From: Desulfovibrio sp.
GTDB lineage: Bacteria > Desulfobacterota > Desulfovibrionia > Desulfovibrionales > Desulfovibrionaceae
NCBI RefSeq assembly: GCF_009712225.1
Contig: NZ_WASP01000003.1
Coordinates: forward strand, 333,852-397,851
Reading direction: 5' to 3'
Length of the DNA stretch: 64,000 nucleotides
Part shown: piece after piece, positions 56,181-64,000 of the stretch
Numbering within the stretch: position 1 is the stretch's first letter
Layout: each line of letters opens with the position of its first letter
Program-made: the position numbers and the translations under genes
The notes under the pieces: generated by a model
The model's input: only the letters and a program-made list of their open reading frames with translations
Told to the model about the DNA's origin: nothing
Databases searched by the model: none

Positions 56181-56815
56181 CCCGATATGCCGTGCCGGAT
56201 GTTGCGCCGCAACAACCGCACTGCACAGAGATTGTCATTCGCCGAAGCCGCTTTTTAGCCCAGTGCGCCCATACGCCAGACCCGGCTGCGGCGCGTGCCT
56301 TTGTTGAACAGATCCGCCGGCTGCATGCCGACGCAACACACAACTGCTGGGCCTATGCCGCTGGCGCGCCGGGGGATACGGCGCAAATTGGATCATCTGA
56401 CGACGGTGAACCGCACGGCACAGCTGGCAGACCCATGCTTCAGATCGTGCTGCACGGCGGCGTTGGCGAACTGTGCGTTGTGGTCAGCCGCTGGTTTGGC
56501 GGCGTAAAACTGGGCACGGGCGGTCTTGTACGGGCCTATCAGGACAGTGTGCGCGAAAATCTCGCCACCCTGCCCCTGCGCCAGCGCGTGCCGGAATGCA
56601 GCCTGCAGCTGACCCTTGGTTATGCACACCTGGACGCCCTGCGTCGCATGCTGCCCACCTTTGAAGCCCGTATTGAATGCGAAGAATATCAGGCTGATGC
56701 CCGCATGCAGCTACGCCTGCCGCTGGAACATGTGGATGCCTTTACGGTGGCGCTGGCTGGCATAAGCAACGGAGCCGCCCAGTGCAGCGTGCTGACAGAA
56801 GAAAGCACAGACTGA
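56177..56815 (+). CDS. yigZ: YigZ/IMPACT-family protein
   Basis: This 212-residue protein has an N-terminal UPF0029/Impact domain (about 15-135; KSRFLAQ-like RRSRFLAQC, HNCWAYAAG, SSDDGEPHGTAGRP, VVVSRWFGGVKLGTGGL) and a C-terminal DUF1949 domain. Members are probable RNA- or ribosome-associated proteins. It is translationally coupled to the cupin gene and followed by a terminator. Confidence 0.93.
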   Translation: MTRYAVPDVAPQQPHCTEIVIRRSRFLAQCAHTPDPAAARAFVEQIRRLHADATHNCWAYAAGAPGDTAQIGSSDDGEPHGTAGRPMLQIVLHGGVGELCVVVSRWFGGVKLGTGGLVRAYQDSVRENLATLPLRQRVPECSLQLTLGYAHLDALRRMLPTFEARIECEEYQADARMQLRLPLEHVDAFTVALAGISNGAAQCSVLTEESTD

Positions 56816-56844
56816 CCATATACGTATTTATGTAAAAATGCACC

Positions 56845-56878
56845 AAGGCCCTGCGGCACAAATAGCAGGGCCTTTTTT
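56845..56878 (+). terminator. Terminator after yigZ
   Basis: A 10-bp perfect stem (56845-56854 with 56865-56874) is followed by six T. Confidence 0.9.
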
Positions 56879-56918
56879 AGTTGTGGGGGCTGCCTTTTGA
56901 GCCAGACAGACATCTATC

Positions 56919-56955
56919 AAAAAAACAGGGCCGCCGGAAAATCCCGGCGGCCCTG
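56919..56955 (-). terminator. Terminator of the TPR/YkgJ gene group
   Basis: On the minus strand a 12-bp perfect stem (56926-56937 with 56944-56955) is followed by seven T, 26 bases past the stop at 56981. Confidence 0.92.
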
Positions 56956-56980
56956 AACAGTTTCATTCAGCAAGCGCTGA

Positions 56981-57607
56981 CTAGACGCCCTGCGCCTTGA
57001 GCTCTTCAATAAAGCCTTCCGGCACTTCAAAGCCAAGCGCCTGGGCCTTTTTGACAGATTCGGCGGCATCGGTGAACTGGCCCATTTCAAACTGGGCCAG
57101 GGCAAGGTTGTTCCACGCCGGGGCAAAGCCGGGCTGCTGCTTGAGCACTTCCTTGCAGGCCGTTTCGCAGGCGGTAAAGTCGCCCTTCATGTAATAGGCA
57201 GTAGACAGGGCACTTCTTGCCTGCACAAAGTTGGGGTCCCACTTGAGGGCCTTGTTCAGTGCGGTAATGGCCTTGTCGGGTTCGCCTCGCTGCAGGTGCA
57301 CAAAGCCAATGTTGCTCCACGGCACGGGAAACTTGGCGCGGCAGTTGGCGGCTTCTTCGTTGTAGCGCAGGCAGCCGTCGAGGTCGCCGCGTTCAAGGCA
57401 GATGCCGCCCAGCTGCACGTAGGCTTCGGCCAGGTGGGGCGAATTACGCACGGCGTTGAGCAGGGCTTCTTCTGCCGCCACAAAGTCGCGCTTGGTCAGC
57501 AGGGCCAGACCAAGATTGTAGTAGTGGGTAGCGCACTGCTCGTTTTGGGCAATTTCTGCCTTGAGGTCGGCAATGTATTCATCCAGGTCATCGTAGCGAG
57601 CTTTCAT
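56981..57607 (-). CDS. TPR protein
   Basis: This 208-residue cytoplasmic protein is almost wholly TPR: about five repeats (30-205), for example HYYNLGLALLTKRDFVAAEE, PWSNIGFVHLQRGEPDKAI and AWNNLALAQFEMGQFTDAAE. It starts within the stop of the preceding gene (four-base overlap), so they are coupled. A protein-protein adaptor role is the family expectation. Confidence 0.85.
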   Translation of the reverse strand: MKARYDDLDEYIADLKAEIAQNEQCATHYYNLGLALLTKRDFVAAEEALLNAVRNSPHLAEAYVQLGGICLERGDLDGCLRYNEEAANCRAKFPVPWSNIGFVHLQRGEPDKAITALNKALKWDPNFVQARSALSTAYYMKGDFTACETACKEVLKQQPGFAPAWNNLALAQFEMGQFTDAAESVKKAQALGFEVPEGFIEELKAQGV

Positions 57608-57996
57608 GCTATGTGCCCCTCTTTTTTCAAAAGATCATAGTACCATCGGCAAAAATCAAAGATGCCCATGTACTTTTCGTCCTTGTTGACCACGCCAAGG
57701 GCGCATTCGGTAGCGCCCTTGCTGTAGGCCTTGCCATACGGGCCTTTTTTGGCCGCGTTTCTCAAAAATTCATTTACCAGCTGCTGGGTGGTGCGCTTGG
57801 ACACATCGGTACGCATATCAAGCGGTTCGTTGGGCTTCTGGAACGGATCCCAGTTGTCATAACCGATGCGATCAACAAATTTGCGACGGCGCGGATTCAT
57901 GCGGTCATAAATTTCGCGCTTGAGAGCTTCCTGCTCATCCGTAAGCTGTTGCGGCGTTCCATCGCGAAAGACGGTGGCGGGAATGCTGCCGTACAT
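57604..57996 (-). CDS. Conserved-looking 130-residue protein of unknown function
   Basis: I do not recognise this protein. It is charged and mostly helical, rich in Tyr, Arg and Lys, with RMNPRRRKFVDRIGYDNWDP and a C-terminal GIFDFCRWYYDLLKKEGH. No signal peptide or membrane segment is seen. It lies in a tight group with the YkgJ-like gene (22 bp upstream) and the TPR gene (4-base overlap), so the three probably act together. Confidence 0.7.
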   Translation of the reverse strand: MYGSIPATVFRDGTPQQLTDEQEALKREIYDRMNPRRRKFVDRIGYDNWDPFQKPNEPLDMRTDVSKRTTQQLVNEFLRNAAKKGPYGKAYSKGATECALGVVNKDEKYMGIFDFCRWYYDLLKKEGHIA

Positions 57997-58018
57997 CTCA
58001 AACTCCTTTCACGCCCGA

Positions 58019-58690
58019 TCAGGCCTCTTCTTTCTTGGCCGGGCCAATGCCCAGATAAGCCTCATCGTAGCGGGTCAGCAATGCCATGGACAAAGGCACA
58101 TACACATCGTGCAGTTCCTTGAAACGGGTCTGCACGGTGGTGGCCACTTCCCTGCTCAGGTCTTCAAGCCTGTTCTGGATCTTGTCCAGATGGATGGTGG
58201 GATAGGGCTGGCCTTTTTCAAAAGCGGAATAGCCGCACACATGCCCCTGCCCGGCAATGGCCGTGGGCACGCCGTAAACACGGCAGGTAAGAGGCCTGGC
58301 GTGGTACATCAGGCAATGGTCGTTTTCGTCCAGCAGGGGGCAGCGCAGTTTGACCTGGGCGGCTTTCTCCATGATGGCTTCGGGGCTTTCGCCGTCTTTT
58401 TCTGCCCGGTACAGTTCGCGCTTGATGCGCGTGGCGCGGCGGTCCAGTTCTGAGGCGCGCTCAAGAATGGCGGAACGCTGCGGCCCGTGACCAAAGGTGG
58501 ATTCAAAAGCCCTGTGGATATACATGGCTTCGACAAGCGAAAGATCAAAAAGTGCGTGACAGCAATCGCTGCAGCCTTCCTTGCAGACTACGCACTGGGG
58601 AAAAGCCCCGCGCACCCTGCCAAAAAGGTCGTCAACTTCAGCCCGCAATGCTTCATAGCGGGTAAAAATAGAGCTCAGATCAGGGATCAT
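58019..58690 (-). CDS. YkgJ-family cysteine-cluster protein
   Basis: This 223-residue protein matches the YkgJ (CxxxCxxCC, putative Zn/Fe chelating) family. CVVCKEGCSDCC occurs near residue 33, with CPLLDENDHCLMYHARPLTCRVYGVP in the centre. The family probably binds a metal or Fe-S cluster; function is not established. First gene of a three-gene unit with the 130-residue and TPR proteins. Confidence 0.87.
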   Translation of the reverse strand: MIPDLSSIFTRYEALRAEVDDLFGRVRGAFPQCVVCKEGCSDCCHALFDLSLVEAMYIHRAFESTFGHGPQRSAILERASELDRRATRIKRELYRAEKDGESPEAIMEKAAQVKLRCPLLDENDHCLMYHARPLTCRVYGVPTAIAGQGHVCGYSAFEKGQPYPTIHLDKIQNRLEDLSREVATTVQTRFKELHDVYVPLSMALLTRYDEAYLGIGPAKKEEA

Positions 58691-58754
58691 GGTTATCCTG
58701 CGATAGTGCGGAAGACATGGGGAGGAATAGCCGGAAGACGGCTTGTGCCTGTGA

Positions 58755-58786
58755 AAATGCCGCCTGGCGCGTGCGCGCCGGGCGGC
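58755..58786 (-). terminator. Terminator of the ferredoxin gene
   Basis: A long, nearly perfect GCCGCC-GGCGCG stem (58759-58786) is followed on the minus strand by ATTTTCA, about 60 bases past the ferredoxin stop. A second small hairpin (GATGCC/GGCATC, about 58817-58833) lies between. Confidence 0.65.
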
Positions 58787-58844
58787 ACAATGAAAACTTT
58801 GGACAGGTCAGCAATGTGATGCCGCGGGGGCATCCATGCGATCC

Positions 58845-59033
58845 CTAGTTTTCTTCAACGGTGATGGCGCTGACTTCGCAAACTTCCACACAGGATTCGC
58901 AGCCCAGGCATTCTTCGGCGTTCACGGCTTCGGACTTGCCGTCCTTGATTTCGTAAACTTCAACGGGGCACACGTCCACGCATTCGCCACAGCCCACGCA
59001 CTTGTCGACGTCAACATTAACATTATAACCCAT
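58845..59033 (-). CDS. 2[4Fe-4S] ferredoxin
   Basis: This 62-residue electron carrier has two cluster motifs: CVGCGECVDVCP and CLGCESCVEVCE. In the second the proline after the last cysteine is Glu, as in Desulfovibrio-type ferredoxins. The start at 59033 was chosen because GGAGG lies seven bases before it; an in-frame ATG four codons upstream has none. It may serve CutD activation or PduS-linked redox, but this is only by co-occurrence. Confidence 0.93.
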   Translation of the reverse strand: MGYNVNVDVDKCVGCGECVDVCPVEVYEIKDGKSEAVNAEECLGCESCVEVCEVSAITVEEN

Positions 59034-59251
59034 GGTGTCCTCCAAATTTGCATTGACTTGCTTGATTTTTCAAGCGGCTAAATTCCGCTTGTGCAATGGA
59101 TAGCTTTAGGCTTCCACCCTGTCAAGTGCCGGTTCGGAAATTGCCAACCAGACAAACTTTACAGGGTTTCGAACTGCATTTCCCTGACGCACGAAATTCA
59201 CATTTTAAAAAAAAGTTGCCACTCCAACACCTTACCCGCTCCGCTCCCTTG

Positions 59252-60685
59252 TTAAGGAATCAATCGCGCGTAATACCCCTTGCCGTTGCGCACAACCTGA
59301 AGCAACACCTGCCCAGACATGCGCTCTCGCCTGAAAACCTGTAAAAAATCTTCCATGGTCTGTATTTCGGCAGCGCCCACGGCGGTTATGCGGTCTCCCT
59401 GACGCAGAAAATCTGCGGGGCCACCAGCACGGGCCTGACGCACTACCACACCCTGCGCTGTCTGCGCAACGCTGAATCCCCAGCGGCGTTCCAGCAAGGA
59501 GCGCGCATCGGCATCGCTGAAGGGTTCTGGCGTGGCCTCAAGCTTCACCGGGCCACCATCGCGCAACACCTGCAGGCGCAGGGCCGTGCCAGCTGTCTGG
59601 TTGCGCAGAATATCAAGATAGTCGCGCCTGTCGCGCACCGGCGAGGCATTGATGCTTTCAACTATATCGCCGGGCGCAATGCCTGCCTTGGCCGCTGGCG
59701 AACCGGGAAACACCGCGGTAACCAGCACGCCACCCGCATCCCTGAGCCCGAGCGCCATGGCCGTGCGGCCATCCACATCCTGCAGGTCAAGGCCCAGCCA
59801 CAGCGGAGCCACCTTGCCCGCGCTCATGAGGTCGTGCATGACCCGGCGGGCCTTGTTGATGGGTATGGCAAAACCTATGCCCTCGGCGCGCGTGTCTACC
59901 GCTGTATTGATACCGATAAGCACACCCTCGATATTCAGCAGAGGGCCACCGCTGTTGCCGGGGTTAATGGCGGCATCGGTCTGTACAAGGTCGGTAAATG
60001 CGCCGTCCTTGTTGCGTATGGTGCGCCCGAGGGCGGAAACAACACCGGTTGTCACCGTATGGTTAAACCCAAAGGGATTGCCAATGGCAATGACCGTTTC
60101 GCCAGGCATGATATCGCCCGAATCGCCCAGCTTTACGGCTGGCAGCCTGGATGCGCCCTTGATCTGCAGCACGGCAATGTCAAAATCGGGGTCTGCTCCC
60201 TTGACGGCGGCAGGAAATTCCCTGCCGTCCAGCAGGTGCACCATGACCTCGTCGCCGCCAGAGATAACGTGGGCGTTGGTGAGCACAAGGCCTTTTTCAC
60301 CGTCCACAATCACCCCGGAGCCGAGGCTGACGCGTTTCTGCTTTACACGGCGGCCCCCCGGCACATCAAAACCGGGCAAGCCCGGAAACCCCGGGCCAAA
60401 AAACTGCTCAAGGGGCGAAATTCTCTGCCCTTCAACTATATGCGTGCTTGTTATGTTTACAACCGCCGGGGCCACGGCCTGCACGGCCCGCACCACGGGG
60501 GTCAGGCGGGGGCTGTCTGGCGCAATGGCACGTGCCCGCGCGGGCAGACACAAAAGCAGCGCAACCGCCAGCAACACAAACAGCCAGCGCGCGTCAAAAC
60601 CAGTATCAGCCGCCGCTGCAACTACCCGGGCTCTGACCGGCTGGCTGCGCCTGCAGCGTTGTATATGATTGGATGTGGTTTTCAT
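59252..60685 (-). CDS. degP: HtrA/DegP-type periplasmic serine protease
   Basis: This 477-residue protein has a signal-anchor (about 34-52), a trypsin-like domain with the triad H139 (TNAHV), D169 (DFDIAVL) and S245 (GNSGGP), and two PDZ domains (about 290-375 and 395-477). The two-PDZ layout is that of DegP/DegQ rather than DegS. The start at 60685 has AAGGAT upstream. Confidence 0.94.
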   Translation of the reverse strand: MKTTSNHIQRCRRSQPVRARVVAAAADTGFDARWLFVLLAVALLLCLPARARAIAPDSPRLTPVVRAVQAVAPAVVNITSTHIVEGQRISPLEQFFGPGFPGLPGFDVPGGRRVKQKRVSLGSGVIVDGEKGLVLTNAHVISGGDEVMVHLLDGREFPAAVKGADPDFDIAVLQIKGASRLPAVKLGDSGDIMPGETVIAIGNPFGFNHTVTTGVVSALGRTIRNKDGAFTDLVQTDAAINPGNSGGPLLNIEGVLIGINTAVDTRAEGIGFAIPINKARRVMHDLMSAGKVAPLWLGLDLQDVDGRTAMALGLRDAGGVLVTAVFPGSPAAKAGIAPGDIVESINASPVRDRRDYLDILRNQTAGTALRLQVLRDGGPVKLEATPEPFSDADARSLLERRWGFSVAQTAQGVVVRQARAGGPADFLRQGDRITAVGAAEIQTMEDFLQVFRRERMSGQVLLQVVRNGKGYYARLIP

Positions 60686-60817
60686 AAAATATCCTTGCTT
60701 GCAACCTCGTCGCAAACATAAGCACGCTGACTGAATCGTAAAGTACCCGGTGCGAGATTAGTTTGCCCCCAGCCGCTCTACCTTGCACACAGAAGCCGTT
60801 AAGGATAAACAAACGGC

Positions 60818-61924
60818 ATGAATACCACCCAATCCAACCTGCTGGAACTGATCTTGCCCGGTCTGAGCATCGCGCCCCTGCTTGATAAAGATCTGGACGC
60901 TGCCCAGGCCCACCTGGACGACCTCACCAAGCCCCAGGGCAGCCTTGGCCGCCTTGAAGACCTTGCCCAAAAGCTCTACGCCATCAGCGGCGGCCAGACT
61001 CCCATCAATGTCAGCCCGGCCATCATGCTTACGGTGGCGGGCGACCACGGTGTGGCCGAGCAGGGCGTTTCGCCCTTTCCCAAGGCCGTAACCCGGCAGA
61101 TGGTGCAAAACTTTTTTAACAACGGCGCTGGCGTAAATGTTTTGTGCCGCACATCGGGCATGGATTTGCGCGTAGTGGACGCGGGATGCGACGGCGGCCC
61201 CTACGAGCCCCACTCCATCCTGATCGAACGCCGCCTTGGCGACGGCACTGCCGACATGAGCCAGGGCCCGGCCATGAGCCGCGAGACCTGCCTCAAAGGT
61301 CTGCGCATGGGCGTTGAGCTGGCCCACCAGCTGGCCGACGAAGGCTATCGATGCCTTGGTGTGGGCGAAATGGGCATAGCCAACAGCACTGCGGGCACTG
61401 CCCTGTACTGCTCGCTGCTCAACTTTACTCCGGAGCAGATGACCGGCCCCGGCGCAGGCGCCAATGCCGACATGGTGCGCCACAAAACCGAGATTGTGCG
61501 CAAGGCTCTTGCCGTAAATGAGCCCATGCTGCGCGACGGCGACCCCATCAACACCCTGGCGGCGGTGGGCGGTTTTGAAATTGTTCTTATGGCTGGCCTG
61601 ATGCTGGGTGCGGCCTCGCGCCGCCTGCCCGTGCTGGTGGACGGCTTTATCTGCAGCGCGGCCTATGTGGCGGCCCTGCACATCTGCCCCCAGCTGGCCG
61701 ACTACGCCGTGCTGTCGCACGCCTCGGCAGAGCCGGGTCATGTACGCGCACTGTCCAAGCTGACCGGCGGCGAATCGCGCAACAATCCCCTGCTGCACCT
61801 GAGCATGCGCCTTGGTGAGGGCACGGGGGGCGCTGTGGCCTACCACCTGCTGCGTTGCGCTGCCGCAATGTATAACGACATGGCAACCTTCAGCTCTGCC
61901 GGAGTGGCGGGCAAGACATGCTAA
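60818..61924 (+). CDS. cobT: Nicotinate-nucleotide-DMB phosphoribosyltransferase CobT
   Basis: This 368-residue enzyme activates the lower-ligand base in cobamide synthesis. TKPQGSLGRLE, the LGVGEMGIANST loop and the C-terminal LGEGTGGAVA, holding the catalytic Glu of the family, are all present. No cobalamin riboswitch was found in the short (about 130-bp) region before it. It overlaps the ABC ATPase gene by seven bases. Confidence 0.97.
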   Translation: MNTTQSNLLELILPGLSIAPLLDKDLDAAQAHLDDLTKPQGSLGRLEDLAQKLYAISGGQTPINVSPAIMLTVAGDHGVAEQGVSPFPKAVTRQMVQNFFNNGAGVNVLCRTSGMDLRVVDAGCDGGPYEPHSILIERRLGDGTADMSQGPAMSRETCLKGLRMGVELAHQLADEGYRCLGVGEMGIANSTAGTALYCSLLNFTPEQMTGPGAGANADMVRHKTEIVRKALAVNEPMLRDGDPINTLAAVGGFEIVLMAGLMLGAASRRLPVLVDGFICSAAYVAALHICPQLADYAVLSHASAEPGHVRALSKLTGGESRNNPLLHLSMRLGEGTGGAVAYHLLRCAAAMYNDMATFSSAGVAGKTC

Positions 61925-62895
61925 ACCAGCACATGCCGGAACAGACTTCGGATTCAGCCCTGCTGCGGCTGGAGGATGTTTCGCGCGTGTTTGATATCAG
62001 ACGCGGTCTGTTCGGCGACAGGCGCTCGCTTGTCGCCGTCGACCACGTCAGCCTGAGCCTTGCAAAGGGAGCCAGCATTGGCCTTGTGGGCGAATCCGGC
62101 TGCGGCAAGTCCACCCTCGGGCGGCTGGCCTGCGGCCTGCTCACCCCCTCGCAGGGAGAGGTACTGCTTGAAGGCCGCCCCCTGCCACCCGCAGGAGCCG
62201 ACAGCTGGGCTGCCGGGCGCATCCAGATGATTTTTCAGGATCCTTTTTCATCGCTCAACCCGCGTCTTTCAGTAGGCAGCGCCGTGGCAGAACCGCTGGC
62301 CGCGCGCGGGGTCAGCCGCGCCGAGCGCCGCGCGCAGGCCGAGGACATGCTGGCGACCGTGGGTCTTGGGGGCATGGGCAACCGCTATCCGCACGAATTT
62401 TCTGGCGGTCAGCGACAGCGCATTGCCGTGGCCAGAGCGCTCATCACCCGGCCCGATGTGGTTGTGTGCGACGAACCGGTTTCGGCCCTTGATGCCTCGG
62501 TGCAGGCCCAGACGCTCAACTTGCTGCGCGATGTGCAGGAGCAGTTTGGCCCGGCATACCTCTTTATTTCGCACGATCTTGCCGTGGTGGGCTTTTTGTG
62601 CCGCCACATCATGGTGATGTATCTCGGCCAGATTGTGGAAGAAGGCCCCGCCGAAGCCCTCTTTGAAGGCGCTGCCCACCCCTACACCAAGGCGCTTATG
62701 GCGGCCATGCCCACGGGCAGTCGTCGGGGCGAGCCCATTGCCGCGCTGGAAGGCGAATTGCCGAGCCCGCTTGCGCCGCCAGCCGGTTGCCGTTTTCATC
62801 CGCGTTGCCCAACGGCAAAGGATATCTGCCGGCACGAAGCCCCGCAGTGGAAAGAGCTTGGGGCGGGATGGCGTGCGAGGTGCTGGCTGGCGTAA
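61918..62895 (+). CDS. Oligopeptide-type ABC transporter ATPase (OppF/DppF)
   Basis: This 325-residue ATPase has Walker A GESGCGKSTL (about 59-68), signature FSGGQRQRIA and Walker B VVVCDEPVSALD. A C-terminal oligopeptide-transporter tail carries CRFHPRCPTAKDICRHE, a cysteine set found in OppF/DppF-type ATPases and in some that bind an Fe-S cluster. No permease, binding protein or OppD partner lies in the window, so the partners are elsewhere or downstream. The start overlaps cobT; an ATG at 61933 is also possible. Confidence 0.9.
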   Translation: MLNQHMPEQTSDSALLRLEDVSRVFDIRRGLFGDRRSLVAVDHVSLSLAKGASIGLVGESGCGKSTLGRLACGLLTPSQGEVLLEGRPLPPAGADSWAAGRIQMIFQDPFSSLNPRLSVGSAVAEPLAARGVSRAERRAQAEDMLATVGLGGMGNRYPHEFSGGQRQRIAVARALITRPDVVVCDEPVSALDASVQAQTLNLLRDVQEQFGPAYLFISHDLAVVGFLCRHIMVMYLGQIVEEGPAEALFEGAAHPYTKALMAAMPTGSRRGEPIAALEGELPSPLAPPAGCRFHPRCPTAKDICRHEAPQWKELGAGWRARCWLA

Positions 62896-63655
62896 TTTCG
62901 CCTGCGCGGCGGGCGGTCTTTTTTTGATTTTGCTGCCCTGCGGGCACGAAGTTTCGCCGTCCGGCGATGTTTTGGACGCCTGTGCGGCGCGCAGCAAGGT
63001 GGGACCGGTTATGGGGCTCCGCCCCCTTCTCGGCCCCCCTTGCATCCCCCCGAAGCACCCCCTAAGAAAAGTTTTCAATTTCCGCAGCATGGCGAGGGCA
63101 CGCGGCTAGTGCTGTGGGAGCTTCCCTCTCTCGCTACGCTCGTTCAGGTGATCTCCCTCCGCGCCGCGTAAATGCCATACCCCGCTTCTGCTTTGGGCAA
63201 AGGCCCTTTCAGCCAACAATCATGGCAAAATTGCTACTCAAAAAAGCTTCGCGCATCCGTAATCCCTTCCATCAAACTCTCTCTACCATTGTGCATTTCC
63301 CCGCCACAGATCACACCATTTTCGCACTGCACATATTGCCTTTCCTACCTTTCGCACCCGCCATCAAAAGCAGGTTGTCGCGTCGCCTTCCTTAAACTCG
63401 CCGCAGCGAAGCGCAGGCGATGGCTGGTGTTGAGCGAATGTGCAAAATACGCGTTTTTCGGCCAAAAAAGGAAGCGCCGGGATTTTGAGCGCAGCGTACT
63501 CAATTCAGGGTGGATCAAAATCCCGGCGCAGACGCATTCAGGGCGGAAAAGTCGGTTTTGTGTAAATGCGGCTGACAGGCTCTTACCCCCATCAACACAA
63601 AAACTCTCCCCTTCCCCTATGCCGTATCTAAACCATGCAGCCTCGCTACACAGCC
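62896..63655. other. Long non-coding stretch with C-rich tract and inverted repeat
   Basis: About 760 bases without a convincing gene. A CGCC/GGCG stem followed by seven T (about 62899-62930) may end the ABC gene. A GGGGCTCCGCCCC hairpin and a C-rich tract follow (about 63015-63062). A 15-bp perfect inverted repeat lies at 63475-63530. The open frame at 63172-63708 has no family resemblance or ribosome site. Confidence 0.5.
63475..63530. repeat. 15-bp inverted repeat element
   Basis: GCGCCGGGATTTTGA (63475-63489) and its exact complement (63516-63530) enclose 26 bases. The surrounding sequence is A/T-richer than the genome and carries TTTTTCGGCCAAAAAA nearby, as in interspersed palindromic repeats. 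It could also be an RNA hairpin for speA's 3' end. Confidence 0.6.
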
Positions 63656-64000
63656 CTACCGTTCAAAATAGGTATACCCGCGCAGGCCGTCTTCAAACAC
63701 CTGCATGATGGCAAAGCGGTCACTGGGCGAAATCCGCCCCTGCCTCACGGCCTGCTCTGCCGTGCTGCGCAGATCTTCAAGAATGCGGCGCGGCTCATAT
63801 TCCACATAGCTCAGAATATCAGCCACAGAGTCACCCCTGATTTCACGCACGTACTCATAATTGCCGTCATCCCGCACACGTATGGAAACCACGTTGGTGT
63901 CGCCCATAAGATTGTGCAGATCGCCCAGAGTCTCCTGATACGCACCCACCAGGAACACACCAAGGTAATATTCCTCGCCGTCGCGCAGCGGATGCAGGTC
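63656..64000 (-). CDS. speA: Biosynthetic arginine decarboxylase SpeA (3' end only)
   Basis: The gene enters from the right edge; 114 C-terminal residues are seen. FLVGAYQETLGDLHNLMGDTN is the highly conserved C-terminal signature of the PLP-dependent arginine decarboxylase that makes agmatine for polyamine synthesis. The end (DGLRGYTYFER) is also typical. The frame is open to base 64000, so the start lies beyond the window. Confidence 0.93.
   Translation of the reverse strand, partial: DLHPLRDGEEYYLGVFLVGAYQETLGDLHNLMGDTNVVSIRVRDDGNYEYVREIRGDSVADILSYVEYEPRRILEDLRSTAEQAVRQGRISPSDRFAIMQVFEDGLRGYTYFER

Noticed and set aside
60686-60817. Cobalamin riboswitch before cobT
   Set aside because: The divergent interval is only about 130 bases and lacks the B12-box pattern.
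63172-63708. 178-codon open frame in the gene-free stretch before speA
   Set aside because: No ribosome site, low-complexity composition, and it runs into the 3' end of speA on the other strand.

Overview
The window reads as a chromosomal segment of a GC-rich, anaerobic, sulfate-reducer-type deltaproteobacterium. I infer a Desulfovibrio-like member of the Desulfovibrionaceae from a choline trimethylamine-lyase whose recognisable residues match Desulfovibrio CutC with a +4 offset, together with rubrerythrin, a small 2[4Fe-4S] ferredoxin, HypA/HypB and a UbiA/MqnP-type prenyltransferase. Species assignment was not possible without a search.

Layout. 1-4.4 kb: a chaperone operon (cbpA-cbpM-clpB) closed by a strong terminator. 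4.4-10.6 kb, minus strand: glycerol-dehydrogenase-like enzyme, ftsY, a membrane sensor-like protein, murJ, queF. 10.8-13.4 kb, plus strand: molybdopterin (MogA/MoaB-like) protein, UbiA/MqnP-like prenyltransferase, darP, then tRNA-Thr(GGT). Just past the tRNA, the minus strand keeps what looks like the C-terminal tail of a tyrosine integrase, so the tRNA was probably once an integration site.

13.6-30.0 kb, minus strand: a continuous 19-gene glycyl-radical-enzyme microcompartment operon for choline fermentation. In transcription order: tandem BMC-T shell protein, a second aldehyde dehydrogenase homologue (CutB type), CutC choline TMA-lyase, CutD activase, an extended BMC-H, CutF acetaldehyde dehydrogenase, BMC-H, PduL phosphotransacylase, EutJ-like chaperone, a flavoprotein-like protein, EutN pentamer, BMC-T, a 106-residue protein, BMC-H, CutO alcohol dehydrogenase, PduS-like flavo/Fe-S protein, PduT-like BMC-T with the pore cysteine, EutS, EutP-like protein. 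Inside the shell choline is split to trimethylamine and acetaldehyde; acetaldehyde is disproportionated to ethanol and acetyl-CoA, and acetyl-CoA becomes acetyl-phosphate. PduS/PduT suggest an extra electron route through the shell.

30.0-33.1 kb: the divergent control region carries a textbook MerR-family promoter facing the operon. A DMT-type transporter, an 88-residue protein and a BmrR-like MerR regulator run the other way. BmrR-type effector domains bind lipophilic cations, so this regulator is the natural candidate choline or trimethylamine sensor.

33.2-53 kb: accessory and envelope genes: a TPR-DUF4125-like protein, several exported proteins, a K+ channel, a complete HlyD/ABC-2 exporter (YbhGFSR type), a DUF1254/DUF1214 protein, a SPOR protein, hypA/hypB, an AMIN-domain protein, proC, ndk and a divergent polysaccharide deacetylase. 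53-64 kb: ctpA, rubrerythrin, a DUF985 cupin, yigZ, a TPR/YkgJ gene group, ferredoxin, an HtrA protease, cobT, an oligopeptide-type ABC ATPase, a long non-coding stretch with a 15-bp inverted repeat, and the 3' end of speA cut by the window edge.

The most interesting points are in the microcompartment locus: a CutB homologue that has lost both its catalytic cysteine and its oxyanion asparagine, a EutP-like protein with a destroyed P-loop, strong intercistronic hairpins placed after cutC and after two BMC-H genes, a Cys-Cys-Cys-His motif shared by CutF and a neighbouring small protein, and the inferred MerR/BmrR control circuit.
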